Under the pieces are notes generated by a model. It was not told the DNA's origin, did not search any database, and was given only the letters and a program-made list of their open reading frames with translations. Positions 54,129 through 61,489 of a DNA stretch of 64,000 nucleotides are shown piece after piece. The stretch is from Pseudomonas sp. AFG_SD02_1510_Pfu_092 (lineage in GTDB: Bacteria > Pseudomonadota > Gammaproteobacteria > Pseudomonadales > Pseudomonadaceae), in assembly GCF_003331055.1 (NCBI RefSeq), contig NZ_PUQD01000010.1, positions 1 to 64,000 of the forward strand, given 5' to 3'. Positions within the stretch are counted from its first letter, which is position 1, and every line of letters starts with the position of its first letter. Made by a program: the position numbers and the translations under genes.

Positions 54129-55271
54129 TCAATGAACCACAGCCAACCACGGCAGGTAGGTCACCTTCAGCCCATAACGCTGTTCAAGGCTCCGCAACAG
54201 GGCCTCCGGCTCATTCAGGTCGAACACCCCGCTGACCTCCATTGCCGCCAGCCTGCTGTCCGACAACACGATCCGCCCATGCCGGTAACGCTCCAGCTCC
54301 GCCAGCACCTGCCCCAGCGGCTTGCCGTTGAAAATCAGTTTGCCCCGCCGCCAGGCGGTCTGCGCCTCGGCATCGGGCGCCAACGCAAGCTCATGCTCGC
54401 CGACCCGGGCCTGGCCACGTGCCAATAGCACACGGCCATCGCGGCGCACGCTGAAGGTGGCAGCGTTGCCCTGCACCCGCTCAGCGCCGCTTTCGACCAC
54501 GAACGGCCGTGCCTCGTCAGCGGCCTCGAACAGCGCCTCGCCGGCATCCAGCACTACCCGCCGCTCGTGCTCGTCGAACACCACGCTCACGGCACTGGCA
54601 CTGTTCAGGGTTATCCGCGAGCCATCCGCCAGGGTGATCACTTGCCGCTCACCCACCGCGGTGTGGTAATCGGCCAGCCACAGCGGCGCCTGCTGCCAAC
54701 CGGCTGCAGCGGCAATCAGCACCACTACCGAAGCCGCCACACCGGCCTGTTTCAGCCAGTCGCGACAATGGCGCAAGGCCTGGCCGATGTACTTGGCCAC
54801 CATGCTTTCGGAAACCCCCAGCTGTTGCGCGACCTGCTTCTGGGTCAGGCCTTCGACGCGGTTGAGCAGCAGTGCCTGGCGGGCATTGTCGGGCAGCTGC
54901 AGCAGCGCCTGGTCGAGAATCCGCAGGCGCTCCCGGGCCAACAGCGCTGCCTCGGGGGCCGGCGCCGGGCAGGCCACCTCGCCCGCCTGGTCGCTGTCGC
55001 CATGGTTGGCAGCAATGCGCCGCTCGCGACGCAAGGCATCGATCGCCAGGTTGCCGGCCACGCGGAAGATGAAGCTGCGCGCATGCCGCACCGGCAGCGC
55101 CTGCTGGTCGAGGGTGACCAGCTTCAGGTAGGTTTCCTGCGCCACATCGGCGGCGCGCTGACGGTCGTTCATGCGCCGGGTGAGGAAATGCAGCAGGTCG
55201 TCGTAGTGCTCCTGGAAACTCGCCAGCAGGCCCGACACGGGTGAGGTCAGCATGGGTTTGGGAACCGCCAT
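54129..55271 (-). CDS. iutY: sigma/anti-sigma hybrid regulator IutY
   Basis: 380 residues joining two proteins that are normally separate. Residues ~18-88 are an ECF sigma-2 region (ADVAQETYLKLVT, ARSFIFRVAGNLAIDALRRERR) and ~113-173 a sigma-4 region (LTQKQVAQQLGVSESMVAKYIGQALRHCR). A single transmembrane helix (~177-191) leads to a periplasmic FecR domain (HTAVGERQVITLADGSRITLNSASAV) and a C-terminal STN-interacting part. P. putida IutY is the published example: the siderophore signal at the receptor leads to cleavage and release of the sigma part. It is just upstream of iutA. Starts at 55,271 or 55,253 are possible; neither has a good ribosome site. Confidence 0.93.
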   Translation of the reverse strand: MAVPKPMLTSPVSGLLASFQEHYDDLLHFLTRRMNDRQRAADVAQETYLKLVTLDQQALPVRHARSFIFRVAGNLAIDALRRERRIAANHGDSDQAGEVACPAPAPEAALLARERLRILDQALLQLPDNARQALLLNRVEGLTQKQVAQQLGVSESMVAKYIGQALRHCRDWLKQAGVAASVVVLIAAAAGWQQAPLWLADYHTAVGERQVITLADGSRITLNSASAVSVVFDEHERRVVLDAGEALFEAADEARPFVVESGAERVQGNAATFSVRRDGRVLLARGQARVGEHELALAPDAEAQTAWRRGKLIFNGKPLGQVLAELERYRHGRIVLSDSRLAAMEVSGVFDLNEPEALLRSLEQRYGLKVTYLPWLAVVH

Positions 55272-55289
55272 CAGGAGAAATTATCGGGC

Positions 55290-55308
55290 GTTAATGAGAA
55301 ACAGTATC
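55290..55308. promoter_or_regulatory. Fur-like box upstream of iutY
   Basis: GTTAATGAGAAACAGTATC matches 15 of 19 positions of the Fur consensus GATAATGATAATCATTATC. It is 19 bp before the iutY start, as expected for iron-starvation sigma genes. Confidence 0.65.
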
Positions 55309-55387
55309 TTTCATCTGCAGGCAGACTTTCAACGCCGACGCGCATTTGCCACACTGCCCGCTCACCCACTCTGGCAAGGTCGTACCC

Positions 55388-55870
55388 ATGGTTGCCCGTC
55401 TGAACCGCTACGCCCGGCTGTCGCTGATCCTGCTATTGGCCTGCGGCCTGGGCGCCTGCACGCTGTTGCAGGCGCGCGACCCGGTGAACATCAGCGTGAT
55501 CGGTATCGAGCCGCTGCCCGGGCAGGAGCTGGAACTGCGCATGGCGGTGAAGATGCGGGTGCAGAACCCCAACGAGACGCCGATCGACTACAACGGCATT
55601 GCCGTGAAACTGGACGTGAACGGCCAGCCGCTGGCGGCCGGGGTCAGTGACCAGCAAGGGCACATTGGCCGCTATGGCGAGGCAGTGATCGTGGTGCCGG
55701 TGAGCATCACGGCGTTTTCCTTCCTGCGCCAGGCCTACGGGCTGGGCCGGGTAGATTCGCTGCAGGGCTTGCCCTACGTGCTGCGCGGCAAGCTCGCCGG
55801 CGGCCTGCTGGGCACCGTGCGCTTTACCGATGAGGGCAAGCTGGACCTGCCCAAGGGCGCCGCCTGGTAA
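55388..55870 (+). CDS. LEA14-like (Water stress/Hypersensitive response domain) lipoprotein
   Basis: 160 residues. Lipoprotein signal with lipobox LGAC and acylated Cys24, then a LEA-2-type beta sandwich: ISVIGIEPLPGQELELRMAVKMRVQNPNETPIDYNGIAVKLDVNGQPLAAG. Likely anchored in the envelope; function unknown. The ATG at 55,388 is used because the lipobox then sits at normal distance. Divergent from iutY with a short gap. Confidence 0.85.
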   Translation: MVARLNRYARLSLILLLACGLGACTLLQARDPVNISVIGIEPLPGQELELRMAVKMRVQNPNETPIDYNGIAVKLDVNGQPLAAGVSDQQGHIGRYGEAVIVVPVSITAFSFLRQAYGLGRVDSLQGLPYVLRGKLAGGLLGTVRFTDEGKLDLPKGAAW

Positions 55871-55888
55871 GCGCCGGGCGCGGTGCCG

Positions 55889-56152
55889 TCAGCGGCTGGC
55901 GCTGGCGGCGGCCATCAGCTTGTTGACTTCGCTGCGCACCATGCTGGCGTATTCGGGCGGCGCCATGCCGTCCAGCTCGGCGCGCACCCACTCGGCCCAT
56001 TTGCCCTTGCGCCGTGGCTTTTCGGCGATCAGCCGGGCCGCTTCGCCCTTGGCCTTGCCCAGGTTGTTCTGCCACAGCTCGAACAGCCGGGCCTTCTCTG
56101 CCTCGATCTGCGCCCGTTCCTCGAAGCTCATGTTGGCCAGATTGAAACTCAT
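55889..56152 (-). CDS. conserved small hypothetical protein (charged, helical)
   Basis: 87 residues, highly charged: MSFEERAQIEAEKARLFELWQNNLGKAKGEAARLIAEKPRRKGKWAEWVRAELDGMAPPEYASMVRSEVNKLMA. No membrane segment or metal motif. AGGTGA precedes the ATG. It looks like a conserved Pseudomonas protein of unknown function; helical heptad-like N-terminus. Convergent with the LEA14-like gene. Confidence 0.75.
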   Translation of the reverse strand: MSFNLANMSFEERAQIEAEKARLFELWQNNLGKAKGEAARLIAEKPRRKGKWAEWVRAELDGMAPPEYASMVRSEVNKLMAAASASR

Positions 56153-56275
56153 GACTCACCTGCCTGACGGTAAATGGCGGCTATCTTACACCAACAGCCC
56201 AGCCGCACGCCGAAGCAACTTTTCTGGCGCGCAAGTATCCATTGTTCAAACCACACCATCGACGAGGACGAGTTC

Positions 56276-56596
56276 ATGGCCCGGAAAAACGCCGCGCTGG
56301 CCGACAGCGATCAAATCAAGGACCAGGTGTTCAGCGAGTTGCAGGCGCTGATCGAAGAATCGGAAAAACTGCTCAACGACAGCGCCGCACTGGTCGGTGA
56401 AGAGGCGGAAACCCTGCGCGCGCAGGTCAGCCTGAAGCTGCGCCAGGCGCGCCATGCCGCCAACAAGGTGCGCAGCCGCGCGCAACCGGTGGTCGAGGCC
56501 ACCCAGGATTACATCGGCGGCCACCCGTGGCAGACCGTGGCCATTTCCGCAGGCCTCGGCCTGGTCGCCGGCCTGCTGCTGGGCCGCCGTCACTGA
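56276..56596 (+). CDS. DUF883 (ElaB/YqjD-like) protein
   Basis: 106 residues. A helical N-terminal part (DQIKDQVFSELQALIEESEKLLNDSAALVGEEAETLRAQVSLKLRQAR) ends in YIGGHPWQTVAISAGLGLVAGLLLGRR, a C-terminal membrane anchor with the family's HPWQTV motif. E. coli homologues are inner-membrane, ribosome-associated stationary-phase proteins. GAGGAC precedes the ATG at 56,276; an earlier in-frame ATG is unsupported. Confidence 0.93.
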   Translation: MARKNAALADSDQIKDQVFSELQALIEESEKLLNDSAALVGEEAETLRAQVSLKLRQARHAANKVRSRAQPVVEATQDYIGGHPWQTVAISAGLGLVAGLLLGRRH

Positions 56597-56619
56597 CGCC
56601 GGGCGCCGCCTGGTGCGAA

Positions 56620-57237
56620 TCAGGCGGCCTGCGCCAGCGGGATACCACTGTGAAAGCGCAGCTCCTGGTCGGGTGACTGGATCAGCTCGACCTCGGCCGC
56701 GCGCACCAGCGCCACCCGGCGGGCAATGTCTGCCTCATCACCATAGTTGTGCGCCAGCTTCAGGTAACCCTGGTAGTGGCGCGCCTCACTTTTCAGCAAG
56801 CCGTGGTAGAAGCGCCCCAGTTCCTCATCCAGGTGCGGCACCAGCGCGGCAAAGCGCTCGCAGCTGCGCGCCTCGATGAACGCGCCCACCACCAGGGTAT
56901 CCACCAGCTTGACCGGTTCGTGGGCGCGCACCAGGCGCCGCAAGCCCGAGGCATAACGCCCCGCCGACACCGGGCGCAGCGGCACGCCACGCCGCTTCAT
57001 CAGGCGCAGCACCTGTTCGTGGTGCACCAGCTCCTCGCGGGCCAGGCGCGACATCATGTTGATCAGGTCGAGGTGGGTGTTGTACTTGGCGATCAGGCTC
57101 AGGGCGGTGCTGGCGGCCTTGAATTCGCAGTTCTTGTGGTCGATCAGCAGGGTTTCCTGGTCGGCGAGCGCCGCTTCGATCCAGGCGTCTGGCGTCGGGC
57201 AACCCAGGAAAGCGTCGATTTCGGGAATCAGGGACAT
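56620..57237 (-). CDS. miaE: tRNA-(ms2io6A)-hydroxylase
   Basis: 205-residue ferritin-like diiron enzyme hydroxylating the isopentenyl group of ms2i6A37 in tRNA. The carboxylate/His ligands are visible: HKNCEFKAASTA with a Glu, REELVHHEQVL (ExxH), FIEARSCERFAAL and KSEARHYQGYL (ExxH). The reaction uses O2. Cytosolic. It is convergent with the DUF883 gene and divergent from the usp gene with its Anr box. Confidence 0.93.
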   Translation of the reverse strand: MSLIPEIDAFLGCPTPDAWIEAALADQETLLIDHKNCEFKAASTALSLIAKYNTHLDLINMMSRLAREELVHHEQVLRLMKRRGVPLRPVSAGRYASGLRRLVRAHEPVKLVDTLVVGAFIEARSCERFAALVPHLDEELGRFYHGLLKSEARHYQGYLKLAHNYGDEADIARRVALVRAAEVELIQSPDQELRFHSGIPLAQAA

Positions 57238-57310
57238 AAGCGTGCAACCACACAGAACAGGCAGGGCCGGCGATTATACCGGCGGCGGCGGGCGGCGCCA
57301 GTGACTATGC

Positions 57311-57324
57311 TTGATGTGCATCAA
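57311..57324 (+). promoter_or_regulatory. Anr/FNR box with class II spacing (usp)
   Basis: TTGATGTGCATCAA is a perfect TTGAT-N4-ATCAA site. TATAGT at 57,348-57,353 is centred 33 bp away, and the usp ATG is 48 bp beyond that box. It matches class II activation by Anr. Confidence 0.78.
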
Positions 57325-57400
57325 GCGCCCGCGCGGCGAGTGCCGACTATAGTTTGCCAAGCCCATCGGCTTGCCACTTTCTCTGAACGGAGTTGACCCC

Positions 57401-58264
57401 ATGCAAGCGGTCCGCAGCATCCTCGTCGTCCTCGACCCCGAGCACGCCCACAGCCGGGCGCTGACCCGGGCCAAGCTGATCGCCGGGGTCACCGGCGCGC
57501 GCCTGCACCTGCTGATGTGCGACAGGAAACATGACCACAGCGCACTGCTGAGCCTGCTGAGCAGCCAGCTGCATGATGACGGCTACGACAACGTCACCCA
57601 CGAAGAGGCCTGGCGCGGCAACCTGCACGACACCATCATCTACGTGCAGCAGGCCGAAGGCTGCGAACTGGTGATCAAGGAACACCGCCCGGACAACCCG
57701 CTGAAAAAGGCCCTGCTCACCCCCACCGACTGGAAGCTGCTGCGCCACTGCCCGTGTGCCGTACTGATGGTGAAAAGCGAGCGACCGTGGACCGGCGGCA
57801 AGGTCCTGGCGGCCGTGGATGTGGGTAACCAGGACGAAGACCACCGCCGCCTGCACGCCAGCATCATCGACCATGGGTTCGAGATCGCCAAACTGGCCAA
57901 GGGCGAGCTGCATGTGATCAGCGCTCATCCCTCACCGATGCTGTCGGCGTCGGACCCGGTGTACCAGCTGAGCGAGACCATCGAGCAGCGTTACCGCGAC
58001 GCGTGCAAGGCCTTCCAGGCGGAATACGACATCGGCGAAGAGCGCCTGCATGTGGCCGAAGGGCCGGCGGATGTGCTGATCCCGCATACCGAGAAGCAGC
58101 TCGATGCGGTGGTGACGGTGATCGGCACGGTGTGCCGCACGGGGATTTCCGGGGCGCTGATCGGCAACACTTCGGAGGTGGTGCTGGATGCGCTGGAGGG
58201 GGATGTGCTGGTGCTCAAGAGCGAAGAAGCCATCGCGCACCTGGCCGAGCTGGCCCGCGGCTGA
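57401..58264 (+). CDS. tandem-domain universal stress protein
   Basis: 287 residues with two Usp folds: the first opens SILVVLDPEHAHSRALTRAKLIAGVTGARLHLL and ends CPCAVLMVKS (~125); the second opens GGKVLAAVDVGNQDEDHRRLH and ends VVTVIGTVCRTGISGALIGNTSEVVLDALEGDVLVLKSEE, an ATP-type GxxG-9-GNTSE motif. UspE-like. CGGAG precedes the ATG at 57,401. The Anr box predicts low-oxygen induction, as known for Usp proteins of other pseudomonads. Confidence 0.93.
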   Translation: MQAVRSILVVLDPEHAHSRALTRAKLIAGVTGARLHLLMCDRKHDHSALLSLLSSQLHDDGYDNVTHEEAWRGNLHDTIIYVQQAEGCELVIKEHRPDNPLKKALLTPTDWKLLRHCPCAVLMVKSERPWTGGKVLAAVDVGNQDEDHRRLHASIIDHGFEIAKLAKGELHVISAHPSPMLSASDPVYQLSETIEQRYRDACKAFQAEYDIGEERLHVAEGPADVLIPHTEKQLDAVVTVIGTVCRTGISGALIGNTSEVVLDALEGDVLVLKSEEAIAHLAELARG

Positions 58265-58311
58265 GTTTTCCTTCCTCAGGAGGACATAGGATTCCTTGAA
58301 ATTGCAGGGCC

Positions 58312-58386
58312 CCTGTGGGAGCGGGTTTACCCGCGAAAGCGGCGGTGAGTCCAACGACGCATTCGCGGGTAAACCCGCTCCCACAG
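58312..58386. repeat. inverted pair of REP elements
   Basis: TGTGGGAGCGGGTTTACCCG (58,314) and the inverted copy ending 58,386, between convergent usp and fdsD. Confidence 0.9.
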
Positions 58387-58406
58387 CGATTTCTTGCAAG
58401 TAATAG

Positions 58407-58610
58407 CTAGCCCAACGCCTCACGCACCTTCGGGTCCAGCCCCTCCCCTGCATTGGCCTCGATCCACTCCGCCAGCTGCCGGCGCATCGCCGGCGTCCAG
58501 AAGCTTTGCAGATGCTGCCGTACCCCTTGCACCGCCAGCGCCCGGTTCGGCTCGCTGTCGAAGTAATGGGCAATCTGGTTGGCCATCTTGACCAGGCTGT
58601 CGCTGCTCAT
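58407..58610 (-). CDS. fdsD: NAD+-dependent formate dehydrogenase delta subunit
   Basis: 67 residues: LVKMANQIAHYFDSEPNRALAVQGVRQHLQSFWTPAMRRQLAEWIEANAGEGLDPKVREALG. The size and FFxS-like helical pattern are those of FdsD, a small subunit of soluble Mo-formate dehydrogenases. Overlaps the fdsA stop by 4 bp (ATGA), so it is the last gene of fdsGBAD. No fdsC or fdhD accessory gene follows. Confidence 0.9.
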   Translation of the reverse strand: MSSDSLVKMANQIAHYFDSEPNRALAVQGVRQHLQSFWTPAMRRQLAEWIEANAGEGLDPKVREALG

Positions 58611-61489
58611 CGGCGCACCTCGGCTTTTTCTGCTGTGCGGCGTTCCTTCAGCAAGCGCTGCTGTTCATCACTGAAGTCCTGATAGCGCTTCTGCCACTGC
58701 GAAGGCTGGAACACCTTCACCACTTCCACCGCCGTGACCTTGTACTCCGGGCAGTTGGTGGCCCAGTCGGAGTTGTCGGTGGTTATCACGTTGGCCCCCG
58801 ATTCAGGGAAGTGGAACGTGGTGTACACCACCCCCGGCGCCACCCGCGCACTGACCCTGGCGCGCAGCACGGTCTGCCCGGCACGGCTGCCGATACCGAC
58901 CCAGTCGCCGTCCGCGATGCCACGGCTTTCGGCGTCGGTCGGGTGAATTTCCAGGCGGTCGGCATCGTGCCAGGCAACGTTGCCGGTGCGGCGGGTCTGG
59001 GCGCCGACGTTGTACTGGCTGAGGATGCGCCCGGTGGTCAGCAGCAGCGGGTAGCGGCTGTTGACCTTTTCTTCGGTGGGCACATAGCCGGTGAGCATGA
59101 AGCGCCCCTTGCCACGTACGAACTGCTCGATGTGCATGGTCGGCGTGCCATCTGGCGCGGCGTCGTTGCACGGCCACTGCAGGCTGCCGTGGCGGTCGAT
59201 CTCGGCGTAGCTGACGCGGTGGAAGGTCGGCGTCAGGCGGGCGATCTCGTCCATTATCTCGGACGGGTGGCGGTAGTTCATCGGGTAGCCCAGGGCATTG
59301 GCCAGGGCCACGGTCGCTTCCCAGTCGGCCTTGCCGGCCAGCGGCTCCATGACCTTGCGCACCCGCGAGATGCGTCGCTCGGCATTGGTGAAAGTCCCGT
59401 CCTTCTCGAGGAACGAGCTGCCCGGCAGGAACACATGGGCGAACTTGGCCGTTTCGTTGAGGAAGATGTCCTGCACCACTACGCACTCCATGGCCAGCAG
59501 GGCCGCAGTGACGTGCTGGGTGTTGGGGTCGCTCTGGGCAATGTCCTCGCCCTGGCAGTACAGGGCCTTGAAGCTGCCATCCAGCGCCGCCTCGAACATG
59601 TTGGGGATGCGCAGGCCCGGGTCGGGCTGCAAGCTCACGCCCCAGGCCTGCTCGAACTCGGCGCGCACACCCTCGTTGGAAATATGCCGGTAGCCGGGCA
59701 GTTCGTGCGGGAACGAGCCCATGTCGCACGAGCCTTGCACGTTGTTCTGCCCGCGCAACGGGTTCACCCCTACCCCTTCACGGCCGATGTTGCCGGTGGC
59801 CATGGCCAGGTTGGCGATGCCCATTACCGCCGTGCTGCCCTGGCTGTGTTCGGTCACGCCCAGGCCGTAGTAGATGGCCGCGTTGCCACCGGTGGCGTAC
59901 AGGCGGGCGGCGGCGCGGATCTGCTCGGCGGGTACGCCGCAGACCGGGCCGAGCACCTCGGGGGCGTTTTCCGCCAGGCTGACGAAATCGCGCCAGCGGG
60001 CGAAGTCTTCGGTTTCGCAGCGATCATCGATGAAGCGCTGGGCCAGCAGGCCCTCGGTCACGATCACATGGGCCAGGGCGTTGAGCATGGCCACGTTGGT
60101 GCCCGGGCGCAGTTGCAGGTGCAGCTCGGCGCGGGCGTGCGGCGAGTCGACCAGGTCGATCCGGCGGGGGTCGATCACGATCAGCCGCGCGCCCTGGCGC
60201 AGGCGGCGCTTGAGCTGCGAGCCGAACACCGGGTGGGCGTCGGTGGGGTTGGCACCGATCACCAGCACCACATCGGCCTGCATCACCGAATCGAAGCTTT
60301 GCGTCCCGGCCGACTCACCCAGCGTCTGCTTCAGGCCATAGCCGGTAGGCGAATGGCACACCCGCGCGCAGGTGTCGACGTTGTTGTTGCCAAACGCCGC
60401 GCGCACCAGTTTCTGCACCAGGTAGGCTTCTTCGTTGGTGCAGCGGCTGGAGGTGATGCCGCCGATCGAGTCACGCCCGTACTTGAGCTGGATGCGGCGG
60501 AACTCGCTGGCGGCGTAAGCCACCGCCTCGTCCCAGCTCACTTCCTGCCATGGGTCTTCCAGGCGCTTGCGGATCATCGGTTTGGTGATGCGGTCCGGGT
60601 GGGTGGCGTAGCCCCAGGCGAAGCGGCCTTTGACGCAGGCGTGGCCGTGGTTGGCACCGCCGTTCTTGTCCGGGACCATACGCACCAGCTGGTCGCCTTT
60701 CATCTCGGCGCGGAACGAGCAGCCGACGCCGCAGTAGGCGCAGGTGGTGATGACCGCACGCTCGGGCTGGCCCAGCTGCACCAGGCTCTTTTCGGTCAGG
60801 GTGGCGGTCGGGCAGGCCTGCACGCAGGCGCCGCACGACACGCATTCGGAGGTGAGGAAGTTTTCACCGCCTGCCGCCGCCACCCGCGACTCGAAACCGC
60901 GCCCGGTGATGGTCAGGGCGAAGGTGCCCTGGATGTCCTCACAGGCGCGTACGCAGCGGCTGCAGACGATGCACTTGCTCGGCTCGTAGTCGAAATACGG
61001 GTTGGATACGTCTTTTTTCTCGGCCAGGTGGTTGGCGCCGTCGTAGCCATAGCGCACCTCGCGCAGGCCCACCTGGCCAGCCACGGTCTGCAGCTCGCAG
61101 TTGCCGTTGGCCGAACAGGTCAGGCAGTCCAGCGGGTGGTCGGAGATGTACAGCTCCATCACGTTGCGGCGCAAACCGGCCAGGCGCGGGGTTTCGGTGT
61201 GCACCACCATGCCTTCGCTGACCGGCGTGGTGCAGGAAGCCGGGTAACCGCGCATGCCTTCGATTTCCACCATGCACATGCGGCACGAGCCGAAGGCTTC
61301 GAGGCTGTCGGTGGCACACAGTTTGGGGATGCTGGTACCGAGCATGGCTGCAGCGCGCATCACCGAGGTGCCGGCGGGCACCGTGATGGCGCGGCCATCG
61401 ATGCTCAGGCTGACTTGCACCTCGCTGTCACGGGCCGGGGTGCCGAGGTCGCTGCTTTTATCAGAAGCGGGGTCGAAGAAATTGATCAC
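58607..61489 (-). CDS. fdsA: NAD+-dependent formate dehydrogenase alpha (catalytic) subunit
   Basis: 960-residue molybdopterin enzyme oxidising formate to CO2. The N-terminal NuoG-like part has a [2Fe-2S] pattern around FGSCRMCMVEI and CTSCANGNC-type clusters (residues ~58-131) and ferredoxin clusters CIVCSRCVRAC and CVSCGACVQAC (~173-226). The next part is the bis-MGD domain with CAYCGVGCSF (250-257) and the Mo-ligand Cys378 in RVCHSPTGYG; no selenocysteine. GTG start at 61,489 overlapping the fdsB stop (GTGA). Cytosolic Fds complex. Confidence 0.95.
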   Translation of the reverse strand: MINFFDPASDKSSDLGTPARDSEVQVSLSIDGRAITVPAGTSVMRAAAMLGTSIPKLCATDSLEAFGSCRMCMVEIEGMRGYPASCTTPVSEGMVVHTETPRLAGLRRNVMELYISDHPLDCLTCSANGNCELQTVAGQVGLREVRYGYDGANHLAEKKDVSNPYFDYEPSKCIVCSRCVRACEDIQGTFALTITGRGFESRVAAAGGENFLTSECVSCGACVQACPTATLTEKSLVQLGQPERAVITTCAYCGVGCSFRAEMKGDQLVRMVPDKNGGANHGHACVKGRFAWGYATHPDRITKPMIRKRLEDPWQEVSWDEAVAYAASEFRRIQLKYGRDSIGGITSSRCTNEEAYLVQKLVRAAFGNNNVDTCARVCHSPTGYGLKQTLGESAGTQSFDSVMQADVVLVIGANPTDAHPVFGSQLKRRLRQGARLIVIDPRRIDLVDSPHARAELHLQLRPGTNVAMLNALAHVIVTEGLLAQRFIDDRCETEDFARWRDFVSLAENAPEVLGPVCGVPAEQIRAAARLYATGGNAAIYYGLGVTEHSQGSTAVMGIANLAMATGNIGREGVGVNPLRGQNNVQGSCDMGSFPHELPGYRHISNEGVRAEFEQAWGVSLQPDPGLRIPNMFEAALDGSFKALYCQGEDIAQSDPNTQHVTAALLAMECVVVQDIFLNETAKFAHVFLPGSSFLEKDGTFTNAERRISRVRKVMEPLAGKADWEATVALANALGYPMNYRHPSEIMDEIARLTPTFHRVSYAEIDRHGSLQWPCNDAAPDGTPTMHIEQFVRGKGRFMLTGYVPTEEKVNSRYPLLLTTGRILSQYNVGAQTRRTGNVAWHDADRLEIHPTDAESRGIADGDWVGIGSRAGQTVLRARVSARVAPGVVYTTFHFPESGANVITTDNSDWATNCPEYKVTAVEVVKVFQPSQWQKRYQDFSDEQQRLLKERRTAEKAEVRR

